A stretch of DNA of 64,000 nt from Trema orientale (lineage: Eukaryota; Streptophyta; Magnoliopsida; Rosales; Cannabaceae): assembly GCA_002914845.1 (NCBI GenBank), contig JXTC01000173.1, positions 433,464 to 497,463 on the forward strand, read 5' to 3'. The notes beneath the pieces were generated by a model. It was not told the DNA's origin, did not search any database, and was given only the letters and a program-made list of their open reading frames with translations. The position numbers and the translations under genes were made by a program. Positions 47,300-59,402 of the stretch are shown piece by piece. The stretch's first letter is position 1, and each line of letters begins with the position of its first letter.

Positions 47300-48111
47300 A
47301 TTGATTTAAGAGTTAATATCACAAGGGGCCCATACAATTGATGAAGAAAAATGGTCGAGGTTTTACCTTGGTCCTGTGCGCCTATTTATGCTTCTCCCAA
47401 ATGTTACATCCATGTGGGACTCCTCTCTTATAAATACCTTTTATGGTACTTTTGAACTTTCTATCTTTCTAGATTATTCTAATATATGTCTTTTAATTGG
47501 ACTAGGGGTTTATCAATGTCCTATTATAAATAGATACTAAGGGTAATACGATAACATATACTTTTCATTAGTTGACCACTACTTCAGAAAAAACCAAAAG
47601 AAAGTTAGAGAGAAAAGTGAGAGTTTTCTAGAATTTGGTGATTTTAGGAAGGAGAACCCATTGGTGTTGTTGTGTTGACATTTATAGGAGATTTCAATAA
47701 AGGAGACCACACTTTGTAGTAGTCAGATTCCTGTTTCAAATCAGAAAATCTTATGGTTGTGAGATAGGTTACATTCTATCTCTATGTGCTTGATATATAA
47801 TATTGTTAAAATTGGATCCTGTGCGAGAGAATATACTCTAATAGTATAGTTTTCGTTTTTGTTGTTCCGCTGCATACTCATAAAATTTTGAAGGCTATGT
47901 TCCCTACAATTGGCATCAAAAGCCTAAGTTAAAAGCATTATGTATCAATTTATATCCATTATATTCATGATTGATTTATCATGAAATCTATAATTATGTA
48001 TATTTATGATTGATTTTAGAAGAGATAGCAATTTAGGACCCTATGTGCTAATACTCGTTATATGAGATGTATGATTGAATATCATGTTACTTTGGTTTAT
48101 TGATTCCTATT
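47300..48111 (+). mobile_element. LTR-retroelement fossil fragment (LTR end plus primer site)
   Basis: Leader-like sequence with TATAAATACC near 47430 and TATAAATAG near 47525 runs to ...CTACA at 47908, followed by ATTGGCATCAAAAGCC. That resembles the tRNA-Met primer-binding site found just after the left LTR in Ty1/Copia elements. The left end of the LTR was not located and no coding part follows; the younger Copia element begins at 48112. It is a fragment only, older than that insertion. Confidence 0.5.
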
Positions 48112-49503
48112 TGTTAGGTCCAAGGTGTTGGCAAATAATTGACAAAAATAATAAACTCAAGTTGTTATGAGAAAACTAACAAGTTGTTACAACAGGTCTG
48201 CTGATATTGTAAAACACTTGTTGTAACAGATTTATAGGATCACTCACAACAGATTTGTGCTAGCTGAAAATCTAATTTTGGAAACTTTTTGTTATTGTAT
48301 CATTTGGTCTAATTTTTCTTATTAAACGTTTCTAGAAGGATAATAAGGACTATTGCTGATAGATTGTTGTGACCAGCTGGACCAAATTGATTGAGATATT
48401 TTATCTCAATTTTTCCTTTGATTAAGTTTCTATTTTTAGCTTGATTCTTGCTATTTATTACCTTAAATCTTGGATAATAATTATTGACAGGTGTATAATT
48501 AGAATAATAGTGATATTTTGTTCATTATGGTGCATACAATCTTTTCATTAAATTATGACAATTAATTTTATGAGCTGTTAAGATTTTCTGGCGAAATCTG
48601 TTGCAACAGATTTCACTGTTTATATAAAGTTTTCTTATTTGATTTTTTGATTGACTCCAATTAATGTTGAAATCAGTCTTTGTCTTTAAAAAAATTTTTT
48701 GCAGGTATAAAAGAGTGAATTAAGCTGATTAAGAAGAGCCAAAATTGTGAAGAACATCTCTCAATGAACCTGGATACTTTTCAGGGACAATTCATGAAAG
48801 CTGTTGTAACAATTTTCTGACTGTCCAAATAAGGAATGACAATAGATTTTGTGGCAAATCATTCTTTTCTTATTTTCAATCTATTCACACCAATGGAGCA
48901 CGAAATTGGGGCTGTAAATTCATCTATAAAAGCTAGCAAGTCCAAGGAATTTGTATGCACTTTATTGAGAAAAAATATACTAAGAGAGAGCTTTTATTTG
49001 TAAGGCATAGAGTATGTTACATTGCCATTGAGTGATTTAGAGAGCTTTAAGATTTTCTAGATACTTTGTTTGAGTGCATCTTGTTCTTTGGGAAGAAGAA
49101 CAATACCTCTTTGGGAGAATACAGATCTGGACTAGTAAGGGGAGTTCACGTGCGAAGGATCAATAAGACGAGGGGAGCTCGCTAAACATGATTAGTGAAA
49201 TCATTACAACACATTGGGGTAATTGAGAAGAGGGAGTTTTTTATTGCATTAGTCAATTGGTGTTTGTAATCTTTATACTTTATTAATTTATTTAAAATTT
49301 GGGCGTGGTCCCATGGAGTAGGAGAGGTCTGAACCACGTTAAAAACATCTTGTGTTTATTCTTTATTTTCTTGTTCTTGTTGCAACATATGTACTTGTAC
49401 TCGTTGTTGCAACAATTTTTCATACATGTGTTACAACATAATTAATTAATTATTAATTAATCAATTAATTGACTATTTGGTAATATCTAAAACAGATCTT
49501 TCA
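48112..49503 (+). repeat. Left LTR of the Copia fossil
   Basis: 1392 bases, TGTTAGGTCC to ATCTTTCA. It contains a promoter-like CATCTATAAAAGC near 48920. It also contains several TGTTGCAACA or TGTTGTAACA motifs, including a 22-base perfect palindrome at 48593-48614. Confidence 0.93.
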
Positions 49504-49504
49504 A

Positions 49505-49518
49505 TTGGTATCAGAGCA
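49505..49518 (+). other. Primer-binding site of the Copia fossil
   Basis: TTGGTATCAGAGC, one base after the left LTR, is complementary to the 3' part of initiator tRNA-Met, the primer used by most plant Ty1/Copia elements. Confidence 0.9.
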
Positions 49519-49571
49519 GAGTCATTTAAATATTAGTGAGATTTTGGGATTTTCTGATCTGTTTTGTTAGT

Positions 49572-51300
49572 ATGTCTTTCTTGAATGAAGGAGGTTCAAT
49601 ATCTCGTCCACCATTATTAGATGGGACCAACTATCCTTACTGGAAGTCCAGGATGAGGGCGTTTATTCAAGCCTTGGATATTAAAACCTGGAGATCGATT
49701 TTTACTAGATGGTCACATCCTACAATCGAAGTTGATGATGGAACCATTTTATTGAAGCCAAAAATTGATTGGTCCCCTCAAGATGATCTGTTAGCCAGCT
49801 ACAATACCAAGGCCTTACATGCAAGTTTTAATGGATGTGATATAGGGCAAATCAAGCTGCTCTCCTCATGTGAAACTGTAAATGAGGTATAGGAAATCCT
49901 TTAAACAAACTTTGAAGGATCAGGTGATGTTAAGCGTAGTAAACTCACTTCTCTCACTACTAGATTTAAGGAATTACGTATAGAAGAAAATGAAACATGG
50001 TCTGGATATTATACTAAACTGTGTAATATTGCTAATGAATTTTTTGCTCTTGGTGAAAAGATCCCTGAATCTGTAATGGTTAGAAAGATTGTCAGGTCTC
50101 TTCCAGATCGGTTTCAACCAAAGATCGTTGCAATACAAGAAAGTAAAAATCTAGACATAATGAAGATGGATGATTTGATGAGTTCCCTACGGGCCTTTGA
50201 AATAAACTTGAAAAGCAAGAAAAAGGAGAAATCAATTGCTTTCAAAACAATACAAGAAAGTGTGGAACCCTCAAATGAGGAAAATGATGATGAACTTGCC
50301 CTACTTACCAAAAATTTCAAGAAATTTCTAAAGGATGTAAGCAAAAATTCAAAACTAATTCCTCTTCCACTAAAACTACGAAAGGTAAGTCTTCTTCCAA
50401 ATCTATTGATTCTTCAAATAAAAAGGGTATTCAATACAGGGAATGTGAGGGATATGGGTATATTCAATCAGAGTGTGCCACACACCCTGAAAAAGAAATC
50501 AAAAGCCACGACCACTACCTGGAGTGATGAAGAATCTGATGGAAGTAAAGAAGAAGATATGGTGAGTAATGTTGCTCTCACAACCTCCTTATTTTATGAC
50601 TCACAGTTTGTGTTGCAGAAAGATGTAGATTTTGTTGCAACAGAAGCAGTCTGTTATAACACATCTGTTGCTGAAAGTGATGTCGCAACAGAATCTATAA
50701 AAGTAGATGATGTTACAACTGAAGTTAGTTCAGGTGCTGATTCAATTGGAGTGGCATATCAGAAAATATACACTCAATGGCTAAAGGTTTATACTGATAA
50801 TCGTCTTTTGGTAAGTAATAACACTGTACTTATGAAATCCAAAGAAGAATATGAAATAAAAGTGCAAAGTTTGAATTCTATCATTTCTGAAAAGGATAGA
50901 AAATTGAAAGAATTATCTATTGAACTTGAAAGAACTCAAAAAAGAGTGAAAATGTTGAGTTCAGGAACTGGAAAGTTAGATCACATTTTGTCAATTGGAA
51001 AATCCATTGGAGACAATAGTAGATTGGGCTTCAAAAGTATGAGATCTAACTCTGAAACTGTGTTTGTAAAACCAACTGTATCTGTTGCAACAACTTCACA
51101 GTTTGTTGCAACCACTTCACGGTCTGTTGCAATAACAAGTAAGGCCGCTGTTTATTAAAATCCAAGAAGTAAGACCCATAAGTTTGTTCCCGTTTGCCAT
51201 TTTTGTGGGATTAAAGGTCACATCTGACTAAGGTGTTTTACAATGATAAATTTTTTTGAGAATAATTATTTGAACAAATCATTGTTTATCTATCTCAAAG
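49572..51300 (+). mobile_element. gag region of the Copia fossil
   Basis: Recognised by LLDGTNYPYWKSRMRAFIQ near the start and a long charged region following it, the usual layout of SIRE-lineage capsid genes. The C-terminal part is rich in Ser, Thr, Val and Ala and carries several TGTTGCAAC motifs. Decayed; not a functional gene. Confidence 0.8.
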
Positions 51301-51399
51301 AAAAACACCCAGGCCCAAAATCGATTTGCAAACTGGTTCCAAGCAAGTTTGGGTAAGAAAGTTTGATGATAAATGTTTTGTTACTTTTTAATATTTAAG

Positions 51400-54300
51400 A
51401 ACATGTGCTATTAACTCATGGTATTTTGATAGTGGGTGTTCTAGACATATGACAGGTAATCAAGATATTTTGATAAGTTACAAATCTGTGACAAGTGGAG
51501 AAGTAACTATTGGAGATAGAGTCAAGGAAAAAGTTCTTGGTAAAGGAACTTTAAATGTTGATGGAATGCCAAGATTGAAACATATGCTTCATGTGGATGG
51601 ATTTAAAGCTAATTTGATTAGTATAAGTCAAATTTATGATTATAATCTTTTTGTCAATTTTACTTGTGATGAATGTTTGGTTTTGGATCATGATAGAAAT
51701 TGTATTTTGAAAGGTTGTAGATCTATTGACAACTGTTATACTTTGTTTCAATCGGAAACATGTCATAATGTTACTATTAATAACACTGATTTATGGCATG
51801 AAAGACTTGGCCACTTAAATTTTAAAACTTTGAAAAGAATTACAAGTGTAGGTCTTATTCGTGGTTTGCCAAAACTTAACAATCAGTCACCTGGTATTTG
51901 TGGACTATGCCAACATGGAAAACAGTTGAAGTCAACACACAAAGTGATCCAAAGTATCACAACTTCAAAGGTCTTGGAACTATTACATATGGATCTTATG
52001 GGTCCAATGCAAGTCGAAAGTATTGCAGGTAAACGTTACATTCTTGTGTGTGTGGATGATTTTTCTAGATTTACTTGGGTTGATTTCTTAAAAGAAAAAT
52101 CAGACACTTTTGATGCTTTTAGAAATTTGTGTAAAACTCAAGGTTGAAAAGAATTGCAATATCGAGAAAATAGTACGAATTCGACGTGATCATGGAAAAA
52201 AATTTGAAAACACTATTTTTGCTGATTTTTGTAAATTACATGGGATTGCACTTGAATTTTCTGCTCCTAAAACACCAGAACAAAATAGTGTTGTACAGAG
52301 AAAAAACCGTACCTTGCAAGAAATGGCCAGAGTCATGTTAAATAGCAAGAAGCTGTCTAAAAGACTGTAGGCTGAAGCAATAAACACTGCATGTTACATA
52401 ATTAATCGTGTCTATCTTCAGCTAGGTACAAAAAAGACTCCCTATAAGATTTGGAAAGGTAAGAAACCCAACCTCGGTCATTTTCATATTTTTGGATGTG
52501 CCTGTTACATCTTGAATAATAAGGAGTATCTTGGCAAATTTGATTCTAAGAGTGACACTGGAGCCTTTCTTGGCTATTCTAATAACAGTAGAGTCTATCG
52601 TTTGTACAACATGAGAACTCAAACTGTTATGGAATCGGTCAATGTTGTTATTGATGATTTCAAGGATTTTGCAGAATTCTTGAAGGAGACAGAGATTGTT
52701 AGCTTTACTGATGAAGCTGTACAGAGATCTGATCAGACTGTTGCAAAAATACCTGATCCTGTTGCAACATCAGCTCCTAATGTTGTAACAGATTCCTTGC
52801 AGGAACAAGTAAGAACATCGGATCAGAATGTTTCTTCTGATATCTTGACTGATCCTATTCAAAAAGAACTATCAACAAGAGTCAAGAAAAATCATCCGAC
52901 AGACCTCATCATAGGTAATGTTGATGATAGCATGGTTACAAGAAGGAAGAGGTATGTGAATTTTGTGCAAATGTGTGTTTTACTTCCTTGATTGAACCAA
53001 AGAATGCTAAGGAAGCTTTGTTGGATGAATTTTGGGTGAAAGCTATGCAAGAGGAACTTGAACAATTTTCTCGAAATGATGTGTGGACGCTTGTGCCTAG
53101 ACCTAATCACACAAATGTAATTAGTACCAAATGGATTTTTAAAAATAAAACTGATGAATCTGGTAATATCATAAGAAACAAGGCTAGGTTAGTAGTACAA
53201 GGGTACACATAAATCGAGAGAATTGATTTCGAAGAAACTTTTGCACATGTTGCTAGATTAGAGTCAATCAAGCTGTTACTTGCAATAGCTTGTGTGATAG
53301 GATACAAATTATTTCAAATGGATATCAAATTTTCCTTTTTGAATAGTTTTTTAAAAGAAGAAGCTTATGTTGAATAACCAAAGGGATTTGAAGATCTGCA
53401 TTTGCCTAATCATGTTTTCAAATTGAAAAAGGCATTGTATGGTTTGAAACAAGTTCCAAGAGCTTGGTATAAAAGATTGACAAATTTTTTGGTTGAAAAA
53501 AGATACAAAAGGGGTGGGTTTGATAAAACACTTTTCATCAAACAGTTTAATTCTGGGATAATCATTGCTCAAATCTATGTTGATGATATAGTGTTTGGCT
53601 CAACTTCTGACTCTAAAGTGCAGGAATTTGTTGAACAAATGCAGAAAGAATTCAAGATGAGTATGGTTGGAGAGCTCACTTATTTTTTAGATTTGCAGGT
53701 CAAACAATTTGAGGATGGCATTTTCATTTCTCAAGCCAAGTATGCCAAAATTCTTGTGTCCAAATTTGGGCTTGAAAAAGCCAAACATTTTCGAACTCCA
53801 ATGAGCACAACACTGAAGTTAACAACAGATAAAGGCATCCAACATTGTACAGGAGCATGATAGGTAGTCTTTTTTACCTTACTGCTAGTAGGCCTGACAT
53901 ATGTTACAGTGTTGGTGCTTATGTAAGATACTAGAGTAGTTCTAAGGAATCCCATATTACTGATGTTAAAAGAATCATTCGATATGTGAGTAAGACTTCT
54001 GATTATGGGATTTAGTATTTTAAGGATATTAACATAAATCTTGCAGGATATAGTGATGCAGATTGGGCAGGCAATGCAAATGACAAGAAAAGAACCAATG
54101 GCAGATGTTTTTACCTTGGAAACAATTTGATTTCTTGGCATAGCAAGAAATAGAATTCGATTTCCCTGTCCACTACTGAGGCAGAGTGCATTGCTGTCGG
54201 AAGTTATTGTACATAACTTATTTAGATGAAACAAATGCTTGCTGACTATGGCTTTGATTTAGATGTAATGACTATGTTTTGTGATAATACAAGTGCCATA

Positions 54301-54510
54301 AATATCTTAAAAAACCCAGTACAACATTCTAGGACAAAGTATATAGATATCCATCATCATTTCATAAGGGAACTGGTTGAGAATAGAACAATCACTCTGG
54401 AATATGTTCAGATAGACAAACAAATTACAGATATTTTCACCAAAGCCCTTGATTTTGTAAAATTTGACTCCTTAAGGCAAGCCTTGAGAATTTGTTCTTT
54501 TTAAAGTTTT
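51400..54510 (+). mobile_element. pol region of the Copia fossil
   Basis: In Copia order: a protease motif (DSGCSRHMTG), the integrase zinc-finger region (LWHERLGHLN), an integrase core (HMDLMGPMQVES), reverse transcriptase (VDDIVFGST) and RNase H (CDNTSAINI, KYIDIHHHFIRE). Integrase before reverse transcriptase places it in Ty1/Copia. Decayed; not a functional gene. Confidence 0.9.
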
Positions 54511-55559
54511 AGTTGCGTGTTATTATTTCAGCTTCAGCCAAAAATAATTTTTGTGAACTTAAAGTGTTAATAGTGATAAAAAGATTTTAAAGAAAGAAAT
54601 TATTTGCTTTGTTTTTGTTATAAGACTAGGTTGTTTAATTATGTTAAATTGTTGATATTTTGACATTGAAATCTTCAACTTTTTGAGTCTTGATGAATTT
54701 TCTGGATTGATTCTTAACTGACTAACTCTAATATTTTCTTTTTTGAAATCTAGCTTTGTAACAGGCCTCATATTTAGAAAAAGCTACCTACTCTGATGTG
54801 TAGAGCCATCCTTGAGTAATTTGGGATTCGGTATCACCAATATAGAGAGGATAATCTACCAAGTGAAAAGAGCTACCTCAAAAATAGAGTGAAAGCTATT
54901 AATCATAGGTACTTAAAATTAAAAAAAAAAAAGGGGCAGTGAGCAAAAATTAAAAAAAAAAATACTACCTCTTGTGTGTGAAAAAGGTAGAAAGTGTGTG
55001 ATAATTAAAAAATTAAAAAAAGAAGTTAGTCAGTTGGTTTTTGATCTAGTTTATTCATCTTGATTTCATAAATAAAGGAGTTTTGTCTGTCAAAAGTTTA
55101 ACAATACATTATAATTTTAGAATTTTTTCTTTTTCAGGAACAAAATTAACATGATTTTTCCTTATTTTCTTCTTATCTAAATAATGCCCTAAGTTTATGA
55201 AATTATTTTGGCTGAAATTGAATTTTTTGTGTGTACCGTATTTATATAATATATATATATATAAACGTGGCTTGTTTTGGAAATATTCTGCTGAAAAGAT
55301 TTTGTCTGTTGTAACATGTTTTTGTTTCCTTATTTATTTGCATTTAGTTACCCAATCTTATTAGGAAATCACTCAAATTGATTTAAATATCTAATTTCCT
55401 GATTTTGTGGAAATCTGGCCTTTAAATGTCATTGGGTGATTTGGTTAATCTAATCTCTCTCACATTCTCTCCACCGTTTGCATACTCTCTACCGTTTCCT
55501 CTTCTTCCTCGACCATTCTTTGTTGCGTTGTTTTTCTTGTGCAGAAACTCATCTGTAAC

Positions 55560-57600
55560 AATGGTGAAAACTAGAGGCTTTGTCACCCCCAAGAAGAAAC
55601 GCTGATCCTCATCTGCTGTGAAGACCATTTCGATGAAGAAAAAGTCGAACCCACCTGGTTCGACATCTGTGTTGGCCGAAAAATTGCAAGCAGAGGCTTC
55701 AAAGCCTTCATCTCTGCCACCTACAATGGTGGCACTATCTGTTCAGCCCGAGCCCGAGGTTGAAGCGGCTCCAATCCCAGAAGAAGAGCCGTCAGTTCTC
55801 GTGACCTCACAAGCCGAAACTGAAGATGTCGAGGCATCTGAGAGCCCGAGCCCGAGGTTGAAGCAGCTCCAATTCCAGAAGAAGAGCTGTCAGTTCTCGA
55901 GACCTCACAAGCCGAAACTGAAGATGTCGAGGCATCTGAGAAAACAGCCTCCGATGATGATGAAGAAGGTGGTGAATTGGGTCAATCTGAGTCTGACGAG
56001 CCACCTCAAACTCCTGTTGCAAAAAAAGCTATTGAAGCCCCAAAAACTGTGTCCTCAAAATCGAAAGGTCACAAATCTGTTGTGACCCTAACTCCAGCAG
56101 TTTTGCCATTTGTTGTAATGAAATCCCCAAAGAAAAAGGCTGATGTGTCTAAAGCTATTATAACAAAAGATGCTGTCTCTGAATCCTCCATTCCAGAAGA
56201 TGTTGCAACAGCAAAAAATGCAGATCCTGCTCCTGTTGCAACAAAAGGCAAGAAGATAGCTAAACTTTCGGGTTCCAAATCGAAGAAGTCGTAACAGTCT
56301 GTTGCAACATCTCCTGAGACAACATCAACTACCTCTGTCAAAGAAGCCATTGCTCCAATGAAAGAAGTTTCTGCTCCTCCATCTGTTGCATTAACTCCAA
56401 AGAAGAGTGCAACAACTTCAGAAACTGAAGAAGACCCCTCTATGGTACCTGAAGATGAATTCTCTGACATACCTGAGGGGAATATCCCTAAAGATCAAGA
56501 TGAAGGAAATTCTCCTGAAGCTGTTGCAACAGAAATAGCAATCGGATATGACATATCTCTTACACACTCTTCTGTATTTTATACTGCTGAAAATGAGGAA
56601 TACATGAATGAATATGAGAGAAGAGGATTTATAAATGGGAGGAACTTTAATTTGGATTCTTTTAAGCTACTAGGAATTGTGAAAATTTTGAAAGAAAGAA
56701 AGTGGTTAAAAACTGTTTCCAAAGTTTAGGGTTATATTCCTAGAATCATTCAAGAATTTTATTGCAATATTCGTGAGGAGATGGCTGACCTTGAGAGTCC
56801 GTTTTATTAAAAAATCTTTCTTCGAAGGCATGTCTACGATTTCAATTATCAAGTTATTTCTGATTATCTTGATATACCTGTTGTTGACACTGATGAATAT
56901 GAGATTGATGAGGTAGCTTCAGAACTTTTAAGGGATCTTATTCAATGGCCTTCTCATACAAGTACTCATAAGTCAGCAGAATTGACTTATAAGTACTCTG
57001 GCTTACATAAGATGACAATTCATAACTGGTGGCCAACAGCTCAATTTTGCATGCTTCCTGTTTGATATAGGCAAAGGCGTTGATGTCAATCTGCCTCAGA
57101 TAATTTTTCAAGCCATCTTTGATCTTCGTTATGGAAGGAAAAAGACTCAGCGGCTGATTTTTTCTAATCTGATTTTTGGAAATCTTCAAAAGTAACACCC
57201 TTTGCAGCTGCCTACTGAATTCCTTTCTCCATGACCCTAATCAGTCAATTATCATTTGAAGGAAAAAGAAATGATTGAACCTATTGCAACTCCATTACCC
57301 TCCAAATCTATTACAAAGAGGACTGCTGGTAAGAAATCTGTTGCAACGACTTCAACATCAGTTGCAACAGCTTCTTCATCTTCTTCGTAGGTTACTGCTT
57401 CTACAGATTTGGAAGCCTTGAAAGCTGATCAGGCCCAACAGCGTGAAAGAATGGAAGCTATAGAGAAAGTGCAGCTTGAGATCTTGGCCAAATTGACTGT
57501 GCTTGCAGATTCCTCCATGGCAGCCACTACTCCAGCTAGCTCATCTCAGCCTATTGCTCCAATTTCCCCTGCTGTTGCAATAGATCCTGAATAGTCATTG
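55560..57600 (+). mobile_element. Extra 3' region of the Copia fossil
   Basis: Lies between RNase H and the right LTR, where SIRE-type elements often carry an additional gene. It begins with a low-complexity part rich in Pro, Ser, Val, Glu and Lys. A block containing RGFINGRNFNLDSFKLLG follows, resembling the domain annotated in databases as putative plant transposon protein. A Gln/Glu-rich coiled-coil-like end closes it. Function unknown. Decayed. Confidence 0.6.
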
Positions 57601-58007
57601 CTGAAGAGATACAAGTGGAGCTTGACCTGATTTGCTGATTGCAAAATTATGGACAATGAACATTTTTCTTTTCTGAATTTTATTTTAGTTTATGGTGTTT
57701 TCATGTCTTAGTTTGTTTAAGTTCGGATATTTTAGACTATTTTATTATTTTCTTAAGCCTTTGGATCTCTCTTGATAAAAAGGGGGAGATATCAAAACTG
57801 TTAGTTGTGTTCATTGGTTATATTTTTCAGAGGGAGTTTTGTTTCTTATGCTCTTTCTTTTATTCTCATATTTATTAGTATATGATTGTGTTTGATAGGG
57901 GAAGCATTTTTTAATATGCTTTTGGAAATTAATCATGTGGTTTTATAGGTTATTTTCGAACTTGAGTTATGTTCAGTTTTGTGATTAATTTTGCCAAGTA
58001 GATGCCA

Positions 58008-58017
58008 AAGGGGAAGA
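58008..58017 (+). other. Polypurine tract of the Copia fossil
   Basis: AAAGGGGAAGA immediately precedes the right LTR, the expected position for the second-strand primer. Confidence 0.85.
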
Positions 58018-58018
58018 T

Positions 58019-59397
58019 TGTTAGGTCCAAAGTGTTGGCAAACAATTGGCAAAAATAATAAACTCAAGTTGTTGTGAGAAAACTAATAAGTTGTTATAAC
58101 AGGTCTCCTGATGTTGTAAAATACTTGTTGCAACAGATTTACAGGATCACTCACAACAGAAACAGATTTGTGCTGGCCAAAAATCTAATTTTGGAAACTT
58201 TTTGTTATTGCATCCTTTGGTCTAATTTTCCTTATTAAATGTTTCTAGAAGGATAATAAGGATTATTGCTGATAGATTTTCGTGACCAGCTGGACCAAAG
58301 TGATTGAGATATTTTATCTAAATTTTTTCTTTGATTAACTTTCCATTTTTAGCTTGATTCTTGCTATTTATTACCTCAAATCTTGGATAATAATTATTGA
58401 CAGGTATATAATCAGAATCATGGTAATATTTCATTCATCATGGTACAGATAATCTTCTCATTATATTAAGGCAATTAATTTTATGAGCTTTTAAGATTTT
58501 CCGGCAAACAGATTTCGTTGTTTATGGAAAGTTCTCTTATTTGATTTTGATTGACTCTAATTAGTGGTGAAATCAATCTTTGTCTTTAAAGAAAGTTTTT
58601 GCAGGTATAAAAAAGTGATTTCAGCTGATTAAGAAGAGCCAAAATCATGAAGAATTTCTTTCCGTGCACCTAGACACTTTTCAGGGATAATTCATGAAAG
58701 CTGTTGTAACAACTTTCTGACTGTCCAAATAAGGAATGACAACAAATTTCATGGCAAATCATTCATTTCTTATTTTCAGCCTATTCACACCAATGGAGTA
58801 TGAAATTGGGGCTAGAAATTCATCTATAAAAGCTGAGCAAGTCTAAGGGATTTGTATGCACTTTATTGAGAAAAAATATACTTAGAGAGAGCTTTTATTT
58901 GTAAGGCATAGAGTATGTTTTATTGCTATTGAGTGACTTAGAGAGCTTTAGGGTTTTCCAAGTACTTTGTTTGAGTGCATCTTGTTCTTTAGGAAGAAGA
59001 ACAATACGTCTTCGGGAGGAGACAGACCTGAACCAGTGAAGGGAGTTCACGTGCGAAGGATCAATAAGACGATGGAAGCTCGTTAAACAAGATTAGTGAA
59101 GTTATTACAATATATTGCGGCAACTAAAAAGATGGAGTCTTTTATTGTATTAGTCAATTGGTATTTGTAATCTTTATACTTTACTAATTTGTTTAATCTC
59201 TGGGCGTGGCCCGTAGAATAGGAGAGGTCCGAACCACGTTAAAAATGTCTTATGTTCATTTTTTATTTTCTTGTTCTTGTTGTAACATATGCACTCGTTA
59301 TTGTAACAACTTTTCATACATGTGTTACAATATAATTAATTAATTATTAATTAATCAATAAATTGATTATTTGGTAATACCTAAAACATATCTTTCA
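58019..59397 (+). repeat. Right LTR of the Copia fossil
   Basis: 1379 bases, TGTTAGGTCC to ATCTTTCA, collinear with the left LTR with many substitutions and small indels. The 22-base palindrome of the left LTR is not preserved here. Confidence 0.93.
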
Positions 59398-59402
59398 CTA
59401 TT

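Larger units (their letters stand above)
48112..59397 (+). mobile_element. Ty1/Copia LTR retrotransposon fossil, SIRE-like, 11.3 kb
   Basis: Both LTRs (48112-49503 and 58019-59397) start TG and end CA, and are flanked by the target-site duplication CTATT at 48107-48111 and 59398-59402. A tRNA-Met type primer site follows the left LTR and a polypurine tract precedes the right one. The order inside is gag, protease, integrase, reverse transcriptase, RNase H, then an extra 3' region before the right LTR. Long LTRs, gag of the RPPLLDGTNYPYWKSRMRAF type and the extra 3' region fit the SIRE/Maximus lineage. The element is structurally complete but broken in its coding parts many times over. By eye the LTRs differ by roughly 8 percent over their first 165 bases, suggesting insertion some millions of years ago. 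Confidence 0.93.
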
